64,000 bases of DNA, taken from NCBI RefSeq assembly GCF_000973725.1, contig NZ_CP009621.1, forward strand, positions 1,679,501 through 1,743,500. Reading direction: 5' to 3'. The DNA is from Pontibacter korlensis (GTDB lineage Bacteria > Bacteroidota > Bacteroidia > Cytophagales > Hymenobacteraceae). The notes beneath the pieces were generated by a model. That model was given only the letters and a program-made list of their open reading frames with translations. It ran no database searches and had not been told where the DNA came from. Below are positions 34,369 to 43,775 of the stretch, in pieces (position 1 is the stretch's first letter; each line of letters starts with the position of its first letter). The translations under genes and the position numbers were made by a program.

Positions 34369-34938
34369 CTAGCGCTTTTTGGCCAGAGCCGGGAAGTTCA
34401 TCTTATAATCGGCGTCTACTTCGCCCTTAGAGATCTTAGCCAGCTTGTTCTTAATCAGGCGCTTCTTCAGGCCAGACAGATAGTCTGTAAACAGAATACC
34501 TTCAATGTGGTCGTACTCGTGCTGGATAACGCGGGCGGTCATGCCGTCATACGTATCCTCATGCTCATTCCACTCCTCATCAAAATAGCGTATAACAATG
34601 CGCTCTGGGCGATATACTACCTCGCGCACGCCAGGTATGCTCAGGCAGCCTTCCTCAAAACCCCACTCTTCTCCGTCTTCCTCTATTATCTCTGGGTTAA
34701 TAAAGGCTTTCTTAACACCTTTGCCCTCATCGCCTTCATCCATCATTGGCTCAGAGTCAATCACAAACAGGCGTATGCTCTTGCCGATTTGTGGGGCAGC
34801 CAAGCCTACACCATGGGCATGATACATGGTGGCAAACATATCCTCCACCAGCTCTTTCAGGTTTGGGTAGTCCTGTGGAATATCCTCGGCTACTTCTTTT
34901 AGTACAGGGTCGCCATAGGCAACAATTGGGTAAATCAT
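34369..34938 (-). CDS. def: peptide deformylase
   Basis: Removes the formyl group from nascent peptides. The 189-residue protein holds all three metal-site motifs: GVGLAAPQIG (about 43-52), EGCLSIPG (about 95-102) and HEYDHIEG (about 139-146), which supply Cys, His and His ligands. A short acidic insert (DEGDEGKG) is common in Bacteroidota members. The start overlaps the stop of ruvX by four bases, so the two are co-transcribed and coupled. Confidence 0.96.
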   Translation of the reverse strand: MIYPIVAYGDPVLKEVAEDIPQDYPNLKELVEDMFATMYHAHGVGLAAPQIGKSIRLFVIDSEPMMDEGDEGKGVKKAFINPEIIEEDGEEWGFEEGCLSIPGVREVVYRPERIVIRYFDEEWNEHEDTYDGMTARVIQHEYDHIEGILFTDYLSGLKKRLIKNKLAKISKGEVDADYKMNFPALAKKR

Positions 34939-35351
34939 ATACTTCTGCTTTCTAAATACGACTGTAAAATAATTACGGCGCTTATGCGGTCTACCGTGCC
35001 TTTATCCTGTCGGGCCTTCTTTTTCAATCCGCCGGCAAGCATAGTTTGCTGCGCAATTTTTGAAGTAAAACGCTCGTCTACGGTATGCACCGGTATAGCC
35101 GGAAACTCCTTCTGCAGCTTTCGCTGAAAGCCTACCACATGCTGCGTATTATCAGTGGCTTCGCCGGAGAGCCGCTTGGGCATTCCCAGCACAAATGCCT
35201 CTACAGGCTCGCGCTGCACATAGGCCTTTAAGTAAGATAACACATCCTGGGCATGAACGGTTTCTAGGGGGCTGGCAATAAGCTGGAGCGTATCCGTGGC
35301 AGCTAGCCCCACACGTTTAGTCCCGTAATCAATTCCTAAAATTCTGCCCAT
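34935..35351 (-). CDS. ruvX: putative pre-16S rRNA nuclease / Holliday junction resolvase-like (RuvX/YqgF)
   Basis: A 138-residue RNase-H-fold protein with LGIDYGTKRVGLAATD (4-19; first catalytic Asp), FVLGMPKRLSG and the late VDERFTSKIAQQ (second acidic site), matching YqgF. YqgF processes the 5' end of 16S rRNA in E. coli. It is the first gene of a ruvX-def operon (4-base overlap). Confidence 0.92.
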   Translation of the reverse strand: MGRILGIDYGTKRVGLAATDTLQLIASPLETVHAQDVLSYLKAYVQREPVEAFVLGMPKRLSGEATDNTQHVVGFQRKLQKEFPAIPVHTVDERFTSKIAQQTMLAGGLKKKARQDKGTVDRISAVIILQSYLESRSI

Positions 35352-35384
35352 AAGTATAAAATGCCGCCGCTGAGGTTATCTGTA

Positions 35385-35392
35385 CAAAGGTA
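35385..35392 (-). promoter_or_regulatory. -7 promoter box for ruvX-def
   Basis: TACCTTTG on the minus strand, 33 bp before the ruvX start codon, matches TAnnTTTG. Confidence 0.5.
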
Positions 35393-35594
35393 AGGGTTTA
35401 AAAATTAATCTGATAGTGCGCACGGTACTTTGCCACGGCTGTAAAGAGCATGCATGTGCTAATAACTTATGGCAACTTAAACAAATCTGAATTTGTATAG
35501 ATATAAAGGAGCTCAGTATATTTAGGGTAAATTATTGTACTACTTTGCCGTGCCTGTACTGTGGCAATAACTTAAATTTATATCATTCAAACCT

Positions 35595-37256
35595 ATGGAC
35601 AAGATGGAGCATGGTGAGGAAAAAAGCAGAGTCCGGAATTCAGGATTTCAGATAAAGCTGCCTCTGTTTATAAGTATAGCCTTGGTGGTGGGTGTGTTGT
35701 TAGGTGCTACTACGTTCTCCCCATCTACCAGTAATCCACAAGGTACAGCCAAAAGTTACCTGAAGTTCCGTGATGTACTAAGCTATATAGACCGTGATTA
35801 TGTAGATACGGTTGATGTGGAGGCGCTGACAGATTATGCCATCACTAAAATGCTGGAGAAACTTGACCCGCATACAGCGTACATTCCGGCGGAAGAACTG
35901 GCTATGGCGCGCTCTTACCTCGAAGGTGACTTTGAGGGCATTGGTGTAGAGTTCAACATCTTTAAAGATACGATTTATGTGATCACGCCCCTGAGTGGCG
36001 GTCCATCCGAGGCAGCAGGTATACAGGCAGGCGATAAGATTATTAAAGTAAATGGGGAAAATGTAGCTGGTACAGGCATAAATAACGAGGGTGTTTTTAA
36101 GCGCCTGCGTGGCCCCAAAGGAACTAAAGTAAGTATTACAGTACAGCGTGAAGCTGTAAAAAAGCCTCTCAGTTTTACCATTGAGCGCAGCAAAATACCG
36201 ACACACTCTGTGGATGTAAGCTATATGGTGGATGATAGAACCGGCTACATTAAAGTAAGTCGTTTCTCGGCTACCACCTATGAGGAGTTTATGGAGGCGC
36301 TGAGTAAGCTGAAGAGCAAAGGCATAAAACAGTTGATGCTTGATCTGCGCGGGAACCCTGGTGGCTACATGGACCATGCTATACGTATGGCCGACGAGTT
36401 CATAGACGGTGATAAAATGATTGTGTACACCGATGGCAAAGGTACCCGCTACGACTCCAAGACGTTTGCCCAGAAGCAAGGTGCGTTTGAGAAAGGATCC
36501 TTGGTTGTGTTGCTGGACGAGGGTAGTGCCTCAGCATCTGAGATTGTAGCCGGAGCGCTTCAAGATAACGACCGTGCCTTGATTGTAGGCCGCCGTTCTT
36601 TTGGCAAGGGTCTGGTTCAAATGCCGATTCCGCTGAACGATGGCTCTGAACTGCGCCTCACCATATCGCGCTACTATACACCTAGTGGTCGCTCCATCCA
36701 AAAGCCTTACGGCGAGGGCATGGAAAACTATGAGATGGATATTCTGAACCGCTTTGAAAACGGGGAATACTTCCACCCGGATAGCAGCCTTTTTGTTGAT
36801 TCGCTTAAGTATACAACCTTGGGTGGGCGCGCAGTGTACGGCGGCGGCGGCATTATGCCGGACGTGTTTGTACCACGCGATACCACAGAGTTATCGCAGT
36901 ACTTAAGCCAGCTGTATAACAAGAACGTTATTCGGGAGTACAGCCTGGAGTATTACCAGAAGCACCGCAAAGAGCTGGAGAAAATGCCTTTCGAGAAGTT
37001 TAATAAGAACTTTACGGTTACAGATAGAATGCTGCAGGAAGTAGTACAGACAGCTAGTGCCTCAGGGGTAGAGTATAACGAGGCGGAGTTCAAGCGTTCT
37101 AAGAGCCTGCTCCGTAACAACCTTAAAGCCTTCATCGCACGAAGTGTGTATGGCAACGATGGCTTTTTCCCGGTGCTGCACCAGTCGGATGAGGAGTTTC
37201 AGCAGGCACTGAAGCACTTTAGCCGGGCACAGCAGATGGCCGCAGGTAGTATGTAA
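35595..37256 (+). CDS. C-terminal processing peptidase, S41 family
   Basis: A 553-residue periplasmic protease: N-terminal membrane anchor (about 23-42), a PDZ domain (about 95-180, with GGPSEAAGIQAGDKIIKVNG) and an S41 core with DLRGNPGGYMDHAI, the nucleophile EGSASASEIVAGAL and the general-base Lys in GRRSFGKGLVQ. It degrades or trims exported proteins, recognising free C-termini. The C-terminal ~120 residues are an extension seen in Bacteroidota Ctp proteins. Monocistronic. Confidence 0.93.
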   Translation: MDKMEHGEEKSRVRNSGFQIKLPLFISIALVVGVLLGATTFSPSTSNPQGTAKSYLKFRDVLSYIDRDYVDTVDVEALTDYAITKMLEKLDPHTAYIPAEELAMARSYLEGDFEGIGVEFNIFKDTIYVITPLSGGPSEAAGIQAGDKIIKVNGENVAGTGINNEGVFKRLRGPKGTKVSITVQREAVKKPLSFTIERSKIPTHSVDVSYMVDDRTGYIKVSRFSATTYEEFMEALSKLKSKGIKQLMLDLRGNPGGYMDHAIRMADEFIDGDKMIVYTDGKGTRYDSKTFAQKQGAFEKGSLVVLLDEGSASASEIVAGALQDNDRALIVGRRSFGKGLVQMPIPLNDGSELRLTISRYYTPSGRSIQKPYGEGMENYEMDILNRFENGEYFHPDSSLFVDSLKYTTLGGRAVYGGGGIMPDVFVPRDTTELSQYLSQLYNKNVIREYSLEYYQKHRKELEKMPFEKFNKNFTVTDRMLQEVVQTASASGVEYNEAEFKRSKSLLRNNLKAFIARSVYGNDGFFPVLHQSDEEFQQALKHFSRAQQMAAGSM

Positions 37257-37285
37257 GTGTGGCAAAGGACTGTATGAGCGATAGA

Positions 37286-37324
37286 CAAAGGAATGCCAAG
37301 ATATAATATCGAATTATTCCTTTG
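37286..37324. promoter_or_regulatory. 9-bp inverted repeat upstream of hmgA
   Basis: CAAAGGAAT and its complement are 21 bp apart, about 60 bp before hmgA; related CAAAGGA half-sites occur at 37264 as well. It could be an operator or a terminator for the preceding protease gene. Confidence 0.35.
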
Positions 37325-37385
37325 CCTTTCTGAAAGCTTTCCCTTTGTCATCAATAGAGAGCACCACCTTAAAAACTGATCATAC

Positions 37386-38570
37386 ATGGCCTTTTACTAC
37401 AAACTTGGAGAAATTCCGCACAAGCGGCACACGCAGTTTCGGCAACCTGATGGTAGTCTATATGCTGAGCAGCTGGTAGGTACCCTTGGCTTTAGCGGGG
37501 TTTCGTCGCTACTGTACCATATCAACCCGCCCACACAGATTAGCCGCATCGGTGAGGCAAAGCCGTTTGCACCAAAAAAGGCAGAGGGTATAAAACTGGC
37601 GCCACAGCATTTGCGCACTGTAGAAGTCAACGCTACTGGCACCGATTACCTTAGTGCACGCAAAACGATGCTGTTCAACAACGACGTTGCCATCAGCCTC
37701 TGCAACCCATCAGAACGTGAGATGAACTACTACTATAAAAACGGGCAGGCTGATGAAGTAGTGTTTGTTCATGATGGCTCCGGCGACCTGCTTACCCAAA
37801 TGGGGCGCATTCCTTTTCAGGCTGGCGATTATCTTGTTATTCCGCGCACAGTCATCCACAAGTTCCGCTTCAACGAAAGTGAAAACCAGGTAAGGCTGCT
37901 GGTAATAGAGTCTTTTAGCCCGATAGAAACACCTCGCCGCTACCGCAACCACTTCGGCCAGTTGCTGGAGCACTCACCATTTTGCGAGCGCGATATGCGC
38001 CCTCCGGTGGAGTTGATAACGGAAACCCAGAAAGGCGAGCACCTGGTGCAGGTGAAGAAGGAAGGAGAGCTACACCAGTTCTATTATAATTTCAGTCCTT
38101 TTGATGCTGTTGGTTGGGATGGCTACTTTTACCCTTATGCCTTCTCCATTTTTGATTTTGAGCCGATAACAGGCCGTATTCATCAGCCGCCTCCGGTGCA
38201 CCAGACCTTTGAGGCACATAACTTCGTGATCTGCTCTTTTGTGCCACGCCTCTTCGATTTCCACCCGCTGTCTATACCTGCTCCTTATAACCATTCCAAC
38301 GTAGACTCTGATGAGGTGCTATACTATGTAGAAGGAAACTTTATGAGCCGTAAAGGCGTGGATCGTGGTTCGTTTACTATTCACCCGGGAGGTATCCCGC
38401 ACGGGCCGCACCCAGGTACAGTAGAGGCAAGTATCGGCAAGAAGGAAACAAACGAGTATGCCGTGATGATTGATACTTTCCGGCCACTACATTTAACAGA
38501 GGACGCCCTGCCATACCTGGACCAGAACTACCCAATGAGCTGGAACGAGCATGGCAGCACAAAAGCCTAA
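37386..38570 (+). CDS. hmgA: homogentisate 1,2-dioxygenase
   Basis: Fe(II) dioxygenase that opens the ring of homogentisate in tyrosine/phenylalanine breakdown. The 394-residue protein starts FYYKLGEIPHKRHTQFRQPDG and has the C-terminal cupin segment with the metal site (HSNVDSDEVLYYVEG and HPGGIPHGPHPGTVE). It is a bacterial short form (human is 445). No other tyrosine-catabolic genes adjoin it, so the pathway is dispersed. Confidence 0.92.
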   Translation: MAFYYKLGEIPHKRHTQFRQPDGSLYAEQLVGTLGFSGVSSLLYHINPPTQISRIGEAKPFAPKKAEGIKLAPQHLRTVEVNATGTDYLSARKTMLFNNDVAISLCNPSEREMNYYYKNGQADEVVFVHDGSGDLLTQMGRIPFQAGDYLVIPRTVIHKFRFNESENQVRLLVIESFSPIETPRRYRNHFGQLLEHSPFCERDMRPPVELITETQKGEHLVQVKKEGELHQFYYNFSPFDAVGWDGYFYPYAFSIFDFEPITGRIHQPPPVHQTFEAHNFVICSFVPRLFDFHPLSIPAPYNHSNVDSDEVLYYVEGNFMSRKGVDRGSFTIHPGGIPHGPHPGTVEASIGKKETNEYAVMIDTFRPLHLTEDALPYLDQNYPMSWNEHGSTKA

Positions 38571-38612
38571 TAACGTTATGTTTGACTAAACTGCGCAGTG
38601 TTTTGTAACTTG

Positions 38613-38653
38613 CGGCGGGAAAGGCGAGACTAAGGTCTTTGTTTTTCCCGCCG
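38613..38653 (+). terminator. hairpin downstream of hmgA
   Basis: A 10-bp stem CGGCGGGAAA/TTTCCCGCCG with a 21-base loop that can form a smaller inner hairpin. No T run follows, so termination is uncertain. Confidence 0.45.
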
Positions 38654-38681
38654 TACTATTTTCACCCTATCACAAATACTG

Positions 38682-39209
38682 ATGAAAAGATTGATGTTGA
38701 TGGTTGTGCTACTGTTTGCTGTTGTAGCTACTGCCTGCGAGAAAATTGATGACCTGCTAACCTTTTATATCAATGAGGATGAGACTTTCACAATCGAGTC
38801 TGGTTTCCCGTTAGGAGCAGTGATACCGGCTACGCCTTTTACGGTTACCACTAACTCAGAAGAAACGTTTAAGAATAACAAAACGCGTGCAGAGTTGGTT
38901 AAGGACGTTAGCCTGAACCGGCTGGAGTTAACTATAGTTGAGCCGGAAGGGCAAAACTTTGATTTCCTGAAGCGCATTGAGCTGTATATTTCCAGCGAAA
39001 ACCAGCCTGAGGTTAGGATTGCCTACCTGGAGGAGGTGCCGGCGGGAACAACAGTGCTAAAGCTGAAATCCACTAATGCCAAGTTAGATGAGTATATCAA
39101 GAGCGACCGTTATACCATTCGCACAGAGGCTGAGCTAGCAAAACCAGTTACACAAGACATAACCATCAAAGCTGATATGCGATTTAAAGTAACCGCAGAT
39201 CCTTTATAA
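38682..39209 (+). CDS. hypothetical lipoprotein
   Basis: A 175-residue lipoprotein with lipobox VATAC (Cys about 19), followed by a beta-rich domain (FTIESGFPLGAVIPATPFTV, SLNRLELTIVEPEGQNFDFL). I do not recognise a named family. It is immediately followed by the GroES-like gene, one base (or 16 bases, depending on that start) from its stop, so they form an operon. Confidence 0.7.
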   Translation: MKRLMLMVVLLFAVVATACEKIDDLLTFYINEDETFTIESGFPLGAVIPATPFTVTTNSEETFKNNKTRAELVKDVSLNRLELTIVEPEGQNFDFLKRIELYISSENQPEVRIAYLEEVPAGTTVLKLKSTNAKLDEYIKSDRYTIRTEAELAKPVTQDITIKADMRFKVTADPL

Positions 39210-39225
39210 GATGCATACATTACAA

Positions 39226-39603
39226 ATGAGAATCTCAGAAGATAATAAGTTAGAAAAGATCATCATAGTGGGAGATCGTGTGCTGATTAAGCCGAAGACC
39301 TCCCGCGACCAGACCAAAAGTGGTTTGTACCTGCCACCGGGGGTACAGGAGAAGGAAAAGGTACAGGAAGGCTACATCATGAAAGTAGGTCCAGGATATC
39401 CGATTCCAGCTGACTTTGGCTATGATGAGGAGTCGTGGGGGCAGGAAGAGGAAGAAGTCCGCTATATCCCGCTTCAAGCTAAAGAGGGCGACTTAGCCAT
39501 TTACCTACAGCGCGATGCCATTGAAATAAGCTACCTCGGCGAGAGATACTTTATCGTGCCTCAATCTGCTGTGCTGATGCTGGTGCGTGAGGAGGACTTA
39601 TAG
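39226..39603 (+). CDS. GroES-like (Cpn10 family) protein
   Basis: A 125-residue protein (start at 39226, MRISEDNKLEKIIIVGDRV; an earlier ATG at 39211 adds five residues). The fold is that of co-chaperonin 10: VGDRVLIKPKTSRDQTKSGLYLPPG, then a longer variable region rich in acidic residues (WGQEEEEVRYIPL) and a final LGERYFIVPQSAVLML. It lacks a neighbouring groL gene and is longer than GroES (about 97), so it is probably a divergent paralogue rather than the housekeeping GroES. Confidence 0.75.
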   Translation: MRISEDNKLEKIIIVGDRVLIKPKTSRDQTKSGLYLPPGVQEKEKVQEGYIMKVGPGYPIPADFGYDEESWGQEEEEVRYIPLQAKEGDLAIYLQRDAIEISYLGERYFIVPQSAVLMLVREEDL

Positions 39604-39610
39604 ACTACTC

Positions 39611-39678
39611 ACAACTGTATTAAATAAAAGAAGCCCCGGCTGCATATAGCCGGGGCTTCTTTTATTTAATACAGTTGT
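39611..39678. terminator. 31-bp perfect hairpin after the GroES-like gene
   Basis: Two 31-base arms pair without a single mismatch around a 6-base loop (39642-39647). The GC-rich centre (AAGAAGCCCCGGCT) with A and T runs would end transcription on either strand; the outer AT-rich arms add 17 more pairs. Confidence 0.88.
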
Positions 39679-39758
39679 TAGAGTGGTTTAGTCAGAGTAA
39701 AGTTGGGACTTTGGAAGCTAGATGAACCTATGGCACTGGCAGGTACTTAGTTTAAAAC

Positions 39759-39791
39759 AAAGAGCCGGCGCTGTGGCAGCACCGGCTCTTT
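39759..39791 (-). terminator. intrinsic terminator of the subtilase gene
   Basis: 15-bp stem with one C-A mismatch (AAAGAGCCGGCGCTG) and a 3-base loop; T-rich on the minus strand. Confidence 0.8.
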
Positions 39792-39821
39792 ACAAGGGTA
39801 AAGGGGTATAGTATAAAGGGG

Positions 39822-42800
39822 TTATTTTCGAATCATAATCTTTTGGGTATAAACCTGCCCGCCATGCTGCAGGCGCACAATGTATAGGCCGTTTGAATGT
39901 TTAGACAAGTCAAAGGAGCCCTTGTACTGGCCGTTAATCTGGCGAACGGAGGTAGAGTACAGTTGCTTGCCCAGTAAGTCTACTACTGTTAATGTCAGAT
40001 CTACCGGGGAGGAAGTCTCTACAGTATAGCTGAATTTACCGTCTGCACTTGGGTTCGGGAACACCATCAGCTCTGGCCCTATATTTCGCTCTGCACTTTC
40101 CAGCTCATACCTGTATGCTAAAGACATTTCAGATACGCAGCCATCCTTAAACGTTACGACACTGTACCTGCCATTCATAGTAGGGGTAAAGCGCTGGGTA
40201 GTTGCTGCCTGTAGCGGCTCGCCATCCAGGTACCACTGGTTACCCTCCGGTTGGCTGGATACCAGTTCTTTGCCCTCGCGGCTTACCTCAGGCTTATCAA
40301 GCGGAGCGCCAACTTTCTGAGTAACTGCAACTCGTGGACTTGGACAACCTAGCGCACGCACCTTCAGATCATAGAAATAGTAATAGTAGCTGTCCCAGGT
40401 TACGGAGCCGGAATTAGTGGCTGTGTTACCGCTGATAGAAAATACCTGGTCGATACCGAAAGGATAGCCCTGTACACCGGCGTTATTGCGGTAAATAGTG
40501 GCACCATTCTCATAAGAGATTGCAATGTTGTAAGTGCCTGCCTGCGGCAACTCCAAGCCAAGGTAGTACAGCTGGCCCTGATCGTTAGGGTCATCTGGCT
40601 GAGGGCCTTCGGCAGGTGTGCTTCGCGTAGCGGTAACATTTAGCGTGCGCGACGATATGGGAGCTCCGTTGCTGTCATACACCGTAAAAGTGATTTTGCC
40701 ACTATGGCCAATGTATAGTCGGGCCTGCTCTAGCACCATAGGTGCCTGCGTAGCTACCTGCACATCCGGAGAGAACTGGTTATAGCCACCACCTGCAAAG
40801 ACATTCTTGTTAGCAGGGCCTACTGTGCCTGAGAAATCATCAAAGGCAGCATAGAGTGTATTTCCGGCCTTGGCTGTTGCAACCTGTACCTGGCTTCCTG
40901 CTGCTATAGGTGTTGTGCTGGTAGGGGAGGTGTACCAATAAGGCGTTCCACCACCCTCTGCCGATAAAGTATAGGCTAGACCCTCGCCGCATCGAAAGGC
41001 AGAAGCATTTACAGGAGCAGAACTTTCAGTAGCTACTGTGAAAGAATAGCCGCGCTGGTTGTTACTCTCTACCGCATCAGATGCTAAATTAGACTGTGCC
41101 AGCAGTTCATAAGTAGCACCTGCTTCCGTGGCAAAAGAACCATCAAGCAGCAATTCAGCCTGTGTAAAAGCTGCAAGCTTGCCTGCAAAGGATCCTGTTA
41201 GCGTTGTGAGCTCTTGCCCATTCTTAAGAACTTTGATAGATACAGGTATATTCTGCTGTTCTGCTGTGCCATTGTTACGGATAGCCACGACCAGATTCTG
41301 TGCAGTGGAGGCACACAGTGAGCTAGCACCCACAGGCTGTACGGCTGCTATACTTATGTCTCGCTGAGGTTTGATAAACTGGATAAGATAATCCTGCGTT
41401 TCGCCGCGTGTATAGCTGTTGCAGGCACTGACTGCAGAGGCGCTGCTAGTCTCCTGTACTACCACGCGCATTCGCACCTTATCATCTGCTGCCAATGTGC
41501 CTGGTGCATTGATAGTGGCTGTAAAAGTGCCGTTGCCGTTAATCGTGCCAGATGTGGCTACAGTTTCACCGGCATCTGTAAAGTTACCGTTACCATTCCA
41601 GTCGATAAACACTTTAGCCACCTTAGCGGCATCTGTTCCGCAGCTACCCAGCTCCAGCGTTATCTGTCTTGCCTGACTTGGCTCCATGGTGAACACAGTA
41701 GCGGTCAAGTCGCGATAGGTAGTGCAGTCGTCTTTCAGGTTTACAGTCTGCGTGCCGAAGATCAGTTTATTGATGCGGGCCCCTTGGTTAGAGGTAGGGG
41801 CGCTTGCGCAAACAGCTGTGCCACCCACACCGCTTGCCAACAGAGAAAAGGCTTGAGGACCATCTTTAAGTGTTCCTTTATGCCCAATCGTGATGGTGTA
41901 CTTCTTGCCCGGTACGGCGTCAGCTATCAAAATCTGCTCGACATTATCTACTATGTTATCGCCTGTTTTGGCAGCAGCCTCAGGTGCAGCAGGGTCAAGC
42001 GTCCAAGGCAGGTAGTTTTTGCCGTTGCCGGATACACGTATGTCCAGGTCATTCACCAGTTTTGGCGAGCGGTTGTTCAGCACCTTAGGGCCAAGTGCCA
42101 TAACACTGCCCTTCGGGTCTGTCCAGGAGATGGTGATTTTAAGAGGTCCGGCACCGGAGGCTGTTACCTCCAGTGTCTGCGGTTGGTTTTGAGCCAGCGT
42201 CCTTTCTTCCAGCAAATGAGTGCCACCAGTATTGCTGATAACGCTGGCTGCTTGCTCCGCATTCAGAAGCCCCCAGCCGTACACGTAGTCAGGGCCTGCT
42301 GAGGCTCCTGCCTCGTCGGCAGTATGTATTGCCAAGCCTTTTAGAGTGGATGCACGCATAAAGCTGCCGCTTTTAAGGTTTGCATAGTGCTCCTGTAGCA
42401 GCAAAAGGGTACCCGAAACGTTAGGAGCAGCCATAGAGGTGCCGCTCTGCACTGCATAGCTTCTATCGTTGGTAGAGGTGGTAGAAAGTACACGAACGCC
42501 GTTGCCCACTATGTCTGGCTTTATACGCCCATCGTCTGTGGGCCCCCAGGAGCTGAAGGAAGACATTTTTACGTCCTGCGGCTGGTTATAGCCATCTGTT
42601 ATAGCCGCTACAGCGCCTACGGTAAGAATATTCTTGGCAGTGCCCGATGTAGAAATTACATCATAGCCATCGTTGCTGCTTATGTTGGCAGGACGCTCCT
42701 TTACCAGCTCGAAGGTGCCGTTGCTTTTGCGCAGGAAGTATGGTTTGCCCACTTCCGGGCCAGTCTCACCGTGGTTGTTACCTGCTGATTTTACTATAAG

Positions 42801-43601
42801 GTAGTATGGCGCGTTGAAGGCTATCTCGTCCCAGGTGGCGGCATCATCATCATAATACCCAAAAGAATAATCTTCTTCGCGGCTTACGTTGGTGTTGCCC
42901 CACCACTCCCAGTACGGGTCTTCATCGGTGCCTTTACGGTCAGAGTTAAAGCGCCAGCCAGCCAGGCTACCATAGGAGTGGTTTGATAATAGCAAGTCTT
43001 TGGCGGCACTGGCCATCTCAGAGTTATCCCCATTAAAATCATAGGCTATTAACGACTTGAAGCCAAAAGCCATACCCTTAGCCAAAGGGTTTATACCACT
43101 GGCTATCATAGTACCGGCCACATGCGTAGCATGCTCGCTGTCTTTAGAAGGATTATCTTTCTGCGTTACGCGGCCTGTCAGTTCCTGATGTGAGGCACGT
43201 ACACGACCACCATCCCAGATGGCAAGCTTATTAGCTATGCTACTGCCGCTGCCGCTCAGGTTCAGACCTAGCGAGCCTCCAGACCACAGCTGATTTGTTT
43301 TAGTAGTGGCCGCTGCATTGGAGTTGTTATAAGTAATGTAGTAAACAGGAAGACCAGTGGCATCAAGGCCTTGCAGCGAGATTACTCTACCGTCTTTAAA
43401 CTCTTTCTCAATCACCCAGCCATACTTCTTGGCCAGCTCCACCGCCTTAGCCCTGTTGGCCTCGTAGTCTTTGCTAGCAGCAGTGGCAATACGCTGAAGT
43501 TCCTGCGTATTAGCGCGGGTAGGAGTAAGGCTACGCTGTGCAAGTGCCGTAGTGCCTGTTGCAAGGCTAAGCGCAACAAGCCAAAGGCTGAATCTTCTCA
43601 T
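39822..43601 (-). CDS. secreted S8 subtilisin-like protease with T9SS sorting domain
   Basis: A 1259-residue exported protease. Order: signal peptide (about 1-21), propeptide-like region, S8 catalytic domain (about 115-455) with Asp in IWDGGRVRASHQE, His in EHATHVAGT and Ser in SGTSMAAPNVSGT; a P-proprotein-like beta domain; a GEVED-type domain (FIDWNGNGNFTDAGETV); a CARDB-like domain; an Ig-like unit; and a C-terminal type IX sorting domain (about 1180-1259, VFPNPSADGKFSY...SNGLYIVRLQHGG). It is predicted to be surface-attached or released. Monocistronic. Confidence 0.92.
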   Translation of the reverse strand: MRRFSLWLVALSLATGTTALAQRSLTPTRANTQELQRIATAASKDYEANRAKAVELAKKYGWVIEKEFKDGRVISLQGLDATGLPVYYITYNNSNAAATTKTNQLWSGGSLGLNLSGSGSSIANKLAIWDGGRVRASHQELTGRVTQKDNPSKDSEHATHVAGTMIASGINPLAKGMAFGFKSLIAYDFNGDNSEMASAAKDLLLSNHSYGSLAGWRFNSDRKGTDEDPYWEWWGNTNVSREEDYSFGYYDDDAATWDEIAFNAPYYLIVKSAGNNHGETGPEVGKPYFLRKSNGTFELVKERPANISSNDGYDVISTSGTAKNILTVGAVAAITDGYNQPQDVKMSSFSSWGPTDDGRIKPDIVGNGVRVLSTTSTNDRSYAVQSGTSMAAPNVSGTLLLLQEHYANLKSGSFMRASTLKGLAIHTADEAGASAGPDYVYGWGLLNAEQAASVISNTGGTHLLEERTLAQNQPQTLEVTASGAGPLKITISWTDPKGSVMALGPKVLNNRSPKLVNDLDIRVSGNGKNYLPWTLDPAAPEAAAKTGDNIVDNVEQILIADAVPGKKYTITIGHKGTLKDGPQAFSLLASGVGGTAVCASAPTSNQGARINKLIFGTQTVNLKDDCTTYRDLTATVFTMEPSQARQITLELGSCGTDAAKVAKVFIDWNGNGNFTDAGETVATSGTINGNGTFTATINAPGTLAADDKVRMRVVVQETSSASAVSACNSYTRGETQDYLIQFIKPQRDISIAAVQPVGASSLCASTAQNLVVAIRNNGTAEQQNIPVSIKVLKNGQELTTLTGSFAGKLAAFTQAELLLDGSFATEAGATYELLAQSNLASDAVESNNQRGYSFTVATESSAPVNASAFRCGEGLAYTLSAEGGGTPYWYTSPTSTTPIAAGSQVQVATAKAGNTLYAAFDDFSGTVGPANKNVFAGGGYNQFSPDVQVATQAPMVLEQARLYIGHSGKITFTVYDSNGAPISSRTLNVTATRSTPAEGPQPDDPNDQGQLYYLGLELPQAGTYNIAISYENGATIYRNNAGVQGYPFGIDQVFSISGNTATNSGSVTWDSYYYYFYDLKVRALGCPSPRVAVTQKVGAPLDKPEVSREGKELVSSQPEGNQWYLDGEPLQAATTQRFTPTMNGRYSVVTFKDGCVSEMSLAYRYELESAERNIGPELMVFPNPSADGKFSYTVETSSPVDLTLTVVDLLGKQLYSTSVRQINGQYKGSFDLSKHSNGLYIVRLQHGGQVYTQKIMIRK

Positions 43602-43720
43602 AAAATATAGCGGGGTAGTTATGTTCCATACTAAAGATACTATAAAAGCATAATAAACCCAAAGCAGTTCCTGCTGCTACAGCTTATTTACAAACTTGAG
43701 AGGCAGTAGGTTAAAAACAG

Positions 43721-43752
43721 AAAAGCGCACCAGCCGGGGCTGATGCGCTTTT
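43721..43752 (-). terminator. intrinsic terminator of hemB
   Basis: 14-bp stem with one C-A mismatch (AAAAGCGCACCAGC side) and a small loop, 24 bp beyond the hemB stop. Confidence 0.75.
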
Positions 43753-43775
43753 GAAGTATAGCTGTGTGAGCTGTG

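Noticed and set aside
35778-36479. 233-codon open frame antisense to the S41 peptidase
   Set aside because: Shadow of a gene with intact catalytic motifs.
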